Origin: Limanda limanda
Taxonomy: Eukaryota > Chordata > Actinopteri > Pleuronectiformes > Pleuronectidae
Length of the DNA: 64,000 nt
Assembly (NCBI RefSeq): GCF_963576545.1
Contig: NC_083639.1
Span: forward strand, 13,612,618-13,676,617
Direction of reading: 5' to 3'
In this document: positions 57,909-64,000 of the stretch, in pieces
Layout: each line of letters starts with the position of its first letter
Numbering within the stretch: position 1 is the stretch's first letter
Made by a program: the position numbers and the translations under genes
Notes under the pieces: generated by a model
The model's database searches: none
The model's input: only the letters and a program-made list of their open reading frames with translations
What the model was told of the DNA's origin: nothing

Positions 57909-60502
57909 ATATTGTGTCCAAGCACTGATCAAACTCCTCAGTGTGGACTCTGCAGTGTTATCAGACAGGACACATGGAGAGTGTATGACTATTTGCAGAG
58001 GCCCGTGGTGAAAAGAGCCCTGATCCAACATTGTCAGAGCTTCCATTCCACTGAGGGGTGTTATAATAAAAAAATAAGTGACTGGAATATGGATGAGTGG
58101 GATCCTGTCGTGATTATAATATGCTAAAGCCACTGCCTTTGTGCTGCACTCCAAGGTGTGTGTGTGTGAGAGGCAGATGAGAGATAGAGAAAGTAGGGCA
58201 GAGAAGAGTAAAGTAGACAACAAGGTGGAGCTGCTTACTGATACTTTGCTCGCCTGAGCCTGCACACGAGTTGCCCTCAGGCGCTGGCTCTCCATCAGAT
58301 TATTTTAACCCGATTCGCAATGCAGCATGGTAAAGCCTGATCTTCAGCTGTGTGTGTGTGTGTGTGAGTGTGTTTGCACATGTGTGTGTGTGTGTGCGTG
58401 TGTGAAGCAAAGTATGCTCAGGTTCTGTTGTCTTTTCCTCAAGTTAAGCATATCACGGTTGTACGGATTCATAGAATGTAAAATAAAACGCTGACACAGT
58501 TTTCCTCCTTTTATCTCTTTCAGGAAACCTCGCCCAGCTCTGATCGAGCCTTTGGAGAAATGAGCTGCCAATGTAAGTCTCGACCTCAGCACTCACTTGC
58601 TTTTAAACTAATTAACAAAGCGAAAATCACACAAACACTCATAAACAGAGTCGTAGCCTTGAACGCAGAACCTTTAACCCCCTCGCTCTCCATCAGGGGG
58701 TGGGATTCACTCATGACATCAACTTCCAGAAGCTAATTGCTATTCCCTGCAAACCCACTGACGGGACATCAGACCCTGAGTCACAAATTCAAATTTCAAA
58801 CACAAACCTTCCCTTCTGCATTATGCTACCGAGTTGCCACTTTGGGGCTTTAGTTTGTCATCCCACGCACAAGGAAGGCTCGAGGCGTTATCAATAATGA
58901 ATGACTTTACAGCTTTTTTTTCCTTTTTTTCCTGAAGCTTCAGTGCTTGCGTTGAAAAAACCTGGCAGGACCAGGCTCTCTATACACCTGGAAACTGGTT
59001 GTTGGAGCTTTTCCTCTCCAGGCAGTGTAGTCGGTCAGAGCCGCTTACAGCAAAGATGAGAATCTGCAGCTCTCAGTGACTATGTGCGGATAAGAATGTG
59101 AGATGTTGGGAACAAGTTGACAGAAAAATGTTCTATAGTTTATTCTCTTTAATGTGAAGTGACGTTCATAGGAAAGTCCTGGGGAAAAACTTTCACATAG
59201 GTGCTGCATCAATAATCAAACTAAAGGCATGAATCTGCACAAGTGGAATTGAGCAGTGTTTAGATCTACACCAGAGATCCTCGTCAGGCTTCGTCAAATC
59301 GTCATCGGAAGCAGAACAAGCAATTAAAAGCATAGACACAAACACATTTATCACTCAGGAAACTGCATGACAAGAAGTCAGCCTGCTCAAAGTAGAGTTG
59401 GACAGTTACTGTCTCATGGGGGACAGAGCAGAACGATTTCCCTGGAACTTTGTGTAGATCCCGATCCCTGCGGTGGAAACATACACAGCTCCTGCTGAGG
59501 TTCCTCCTTCCCAGGGAGAGGGTTCCTCTGGTCGGAAAGCAGCTTGAAATATCTCAATCAAATATAGTCAAATATATTTTATACATCACATAAATCATCC
59601 CAAAAATAAATTAGGTATTCATTAGTCAAAGTCTGTACATAAATGATAAAACATTAATATATTTGTTTTTTAATTTAAATCCAGGCAAGTTCAGCCCAAC
59701 AGTTGACCAGAATTGAGACAATTTTACCCGAAAACAAAGGAAGGAAGGCTGGATGCACTTTGCTGTGTAGATATGGGATGGGGGAGCACTGATGTAAATA
59801 CAAATACACATCACTGACAAGTCATCATTTCTTGCAGGAGCGGGAAACACACTAATGAAACTGAACCACAAAAGAAAAGTTTATTGGTGTAAAACCAAAT
59901 CAACTCACTGAAATTATAACAACATCATAAATTGCACCTTGTGTGGATCATGTGTTTGGTATAAGAGTGTATGGCATCCCTGAAGGGTCATAGTGAGGTT
60001 TTACTTACTTTTGCATTTCCTTGCAATACTTTTGAAATACTTTATACTGAAATACATTATTTTGCAACACCCTTGCGTTATTTACAATACAGGACAACGG
60101 CACAGATGCAGGTGTCTGCGCACTATAATGCAATGAAATTTCACCTTTAATGAAATGAAGATGTTGCATAATGGGAATGGGCAACATCAAGCAAAGGTAT
60201 GACATGATAAAGCTAAAGTAATCCTCGCCTATGACCGTTCTGGGGCCTCGTAGGAGTGAATGTGTTTGATGGGGTTGTACAAGTTGTACAAGTTGCACAA
60301 ACACCATCAACATCATCATGAACATGTGAATCTGCCTCTTCAGTTTGGTTTGAGAAGGTTTTTATTTGGCTGTTTCTCCGATCTGTCATTGGAGTGGAGC
60401 GGTAAACCTGTGCACTTAGTCCTGAACCAGATTCAATGTAAGGATTACACCCACACATGAGCAAACCTCACATACAATGTCAAAGCCACTGTCCTTCATC
60501 CC
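57909..60502. other. Non-coding stretch with one exon-like segment
   Basis: Apart from TG runs at 58349-58404, no repeat is recognised. Bases 58524-58572 are bounded by good splice signals (see findings). The 173-residue minus frame at 57774-58295 crosses the dispersed repeat and a microsatellite and has no domain. Confidence 0.4.
58349..58404. repeat. (TG)n microsatellite, interrupted
   Basis: Two TG blocks (58349-58366 and 58381-58404) separated by an imperfect segment. Confidence 0.93.
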
Positions 60503-60528
60503 TACACACACAGACACAGACACACACA

Positions 60529-60566
<38 letters not shown>

Positions 60567-60584
60567 TAGACACATACACACACA
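60503..60584. repeat. (CA)n microsatellite, imperfect
   Basis: CA repeats with ACAGAC and ACATAC interruptions. Confidence 0.95.
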
Positions 60585-60728
60585 AGATTCTGTCCTCTGT
60601 AGTTTCCTCAGATATGAACAGCTGCCACACGTTCTATATCACATCAGAACACGTGCACTCGGAGATACATGCATTAACATATACTTGTTGGCATTCACCC
60701 ACATGCACACACAGACACCTCATTAGAC

Positions 60729-60753
60729 CCACACACACACACACACACACACA
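60729..60753. repeat. (CA)n microsatellite
   Basis: About 12 CA units. Confidence 0.95.
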
Positions 60754-62064
<1,311 letters not shown>

Positions 62065-63559
62065 TTCAACCCATCATATCCATATATCCATTCATCTATG
62101 TATCCATCAAATAAAAGGGTGATAACAGCCACCTGAACATACTGGTTGGTTTAATAGGTCCCTGTAGCCCATATGTATGGGACAGATGTGTGTTGATGAC
62201 ACATAACTTTCAGATCGGGTGCGCCTTAATTTGCACTGCACATGCACAAACAGATTTAATATATGGCATGACCCATCCTGTTTTCCCCCCATTCCTCTTG
62301 CCTTTTGTTATTTATGATGCCTAAAAAGCATAGATGAACAGCTGGTTTTCCCAAGAGACGAGAGGTGCTGCTACCTCTGAAATTTGTGTATTTTTAGATT
62401 AGTCACTGCAGAGAAAACATTTGATAGATGGATATGTTCTGGATATGTGTGAGGATAAACTCGCTCGCTAGCACACGGCCCACTCACACCGCGAATAGAA
62501 CGTATAATAGAACATTTATTAATGTCACTCCGTGTTACTTTGTCAAGGTCAACATCGTCACTGACTGCAAGGTTTTTTCAGCAGAGATTCACATTACCTT
62601 CTTCAGTGCAGTTTAACAAGGTGATGAGCCTCAGTGGTGATATTCAAAGCACAGTGGGAGGGAAAGTTTATAGGAGACTGTTGATAAAGTAATGAAAATT
62701 ACTCTTAAGGTACAAATCACACAGCAGAGTAACACACCTTTATTTCAAGTTTACAGCTGTTTGTTGTTGGCTTGTAAATCCAGATATTGTTAGTTATTCC
62801 TTTGCTGAAAAAATGTGAATAACATTCTCCTTTTTTTTCTTGTGAGCAAACCCCTTTTAACTGCCTCCTGTTAAACTTCTCTCGGGGAACATGTCCATGG
62901 GTTCTAAATAATGATTAGAGTCATTTCACCTGCCTGAAAAACAGGAACAGGGCTTGTGTTTTATATCATGACACAGTGTACTTTGCTTGATTTGGTTTTA
63001 CGAAAAGGAGTTGAGAGAGAAAGAAGTGTGGCAAGAAATTATCTAGAAATCAGAGATGAACTCGTAAAGATGATTAAGACTATTTGAGCTCAGGACGCAC
63101 TGCAACCCTCACTGTGAAATGACCCAGAAGTATATGGCAGTGACAGCCATGATAAGAGCTGCTCCGCTTCTCTAGACGCATAAGGAAAAGTGCTTCAATG
63201 CCAGTAGCATCAGGGACACTGGACCATCTTTTTTAAAAGGGAAAGGAGAAAATGCTGTCTTATCAATTCACTCTGGCAGCTACATTTAGAGCAACCCATG
63301 TCAATAACGTCTGTCATCAAATATTTACATTGTGTAAGTGCCGAGTGCAAGTCTTCCTATAATCCTTTTTATTCTCCTTTACATCTTACTTCCATGACAG
63401 TGTTCAACTGCAGTATTTTGTTTACCTCGAAGGAGCAACAATGCTTTCTTAAGTTTACTTAGAAATTATTTCTCAAGCTCTCAAGCCTCAATTCTGTGAG
63501 TTTCTGTGAAATTTTATTTCAAACCACAGACTGCGTCTGGACAATATGAATATGAAGCA
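62065..63559. other. Non-coding stretch, no gene seen
   Basis: No family recognised. Short open frames only. Confidence 0.45.
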
Positions 63560-63602
63560 CCTTGATCCCCACCTGGTGGCTGGCTGCCGTGTAGGTCCGA
63601 AA
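63560..63602 (-). repeat. Fragment of the copy A/B MITE-like repeat
   Basis: The reverse complement reads acctacacggcagccagcc then accaggtggggatcaag. This matches the acctatatggcagccagac and atcaggcgatcaag block of copy B at 36187-36221. Only about 40 bp are recognisable. Confidence 0.5.
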
Positions 63603-64000
63603 TCTTGCTTCGTCAGTGTTCAGGATTTTTCTTAGCACGCCGACGATCACAGCGAAACGATCACATTTATTGAATTATTAGTCAATGATGTTGGATCATG
63701 AATCTGGATCATTCAAATAAATTTAACCATGATGACCTGGCTGTGGGCCTCACATCTCCCGTTGTGTGTAGCAGGGGAATTGCCTGCACGCAAAAAATGT
63801 TGTTTCAATAAGTTCAAATATGTGTCTCATAAGCTCAAGAGCGAGTCAAACAAACTCAAAGTAAACTTCAGTTCTGTTCAGATCCGAATAACTTGTGATG
63901 GTGTATTGTTAACTTGTAAAGTGAGCTCAGTGGATCTAATTGGACTTGGACCAAACTGAAAGGTCAAAACATACATCAAATATTTTTTTCTCGAAGATGG
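63603..64000. other. Non-coding end of window
   Basis: The 76-residue frame at 63729-63959 has no domain. Nothing else recognised. Confidence 0.4.

Noticed and set aside
57774..58295. 173-aa minus-strand frame, one of the longest in the window
   Set aside because: Crosses a dispersed repeat, a CA run and unrelated flanks; composition and lack of domains argue against a gene.

Overview
The window looks like a gene-poor stretch of a teleost fish nuclear genome, probably a percomorph. It is AT-rich, has many long dinucleotide and tetranucleotide microsatellites, and carries several interspersed repeat families that I recognise as teleost ones. It also has one intronless TRIM gene of the large fish RING/B-box/PRY-SPRY expansion. 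There are no bacterial operons, rRNA or CRISPR arrays, and I see no functional tRNA gene. Family names for repeats come from memory of fish sequences, not from a search.

Layout. 1-383: a fold-back element with 128-bp inverted arms, abutting a (CA)n run. 2045-3376: an old MITE-like repeat split by a ~959-bp Harbinger-like element with a TTA target-site duplication. An unsplit copy of the same host repeat lies at 35824-36276. 7217-7935, 47868-48180 and 51955-52375: copies of one teleost dispersed repeat. 14063-14917 (minus): the 3' end of a decayed L2/CR1-type LINE. 25429-29150: a repeat-rich island with a TTAA-start element and two copies of an 'aaatggcgggcttcctgtt' family. These flank a TRIM gene on the minus strand (26333-28015). 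A palindromic tandem repeat and a hAT-type end lie upstream of the gene. 53521-57850: a cluster with a LINE-like 3' end, two tRNA-like SINE heads, an LTR-like promoter unit and a common teleost repeat. 61824-62064: a ~200-bp (ATCT)n array running into (ATCC)n.

The only recognisable protein-coding gene is the TRIM gene. It keeps all its domains in one frame but has a single in-frame TAG where the family has the SPRY tryptophan. It is therefore either a very recent pseudogene, a null allele or an assembly error. The other open frames are short, are microsatellite translations, or lack family features. Long single-copy stretches may be intron or intergenic DNA. A few splice-site-bounded open segments (16856-16923, 37349-37381, 58524-58572) are listed as leads, not as genes.

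I found no convincing new multi-gene system. The most useful leads are the one-stop TRIM gene inside flanking repeats, the dated nested transposon insertion, the duplicated hairpin at about 42.55 and 45.51 kb, and the LTR-like promoter with tandem upstream repeats.
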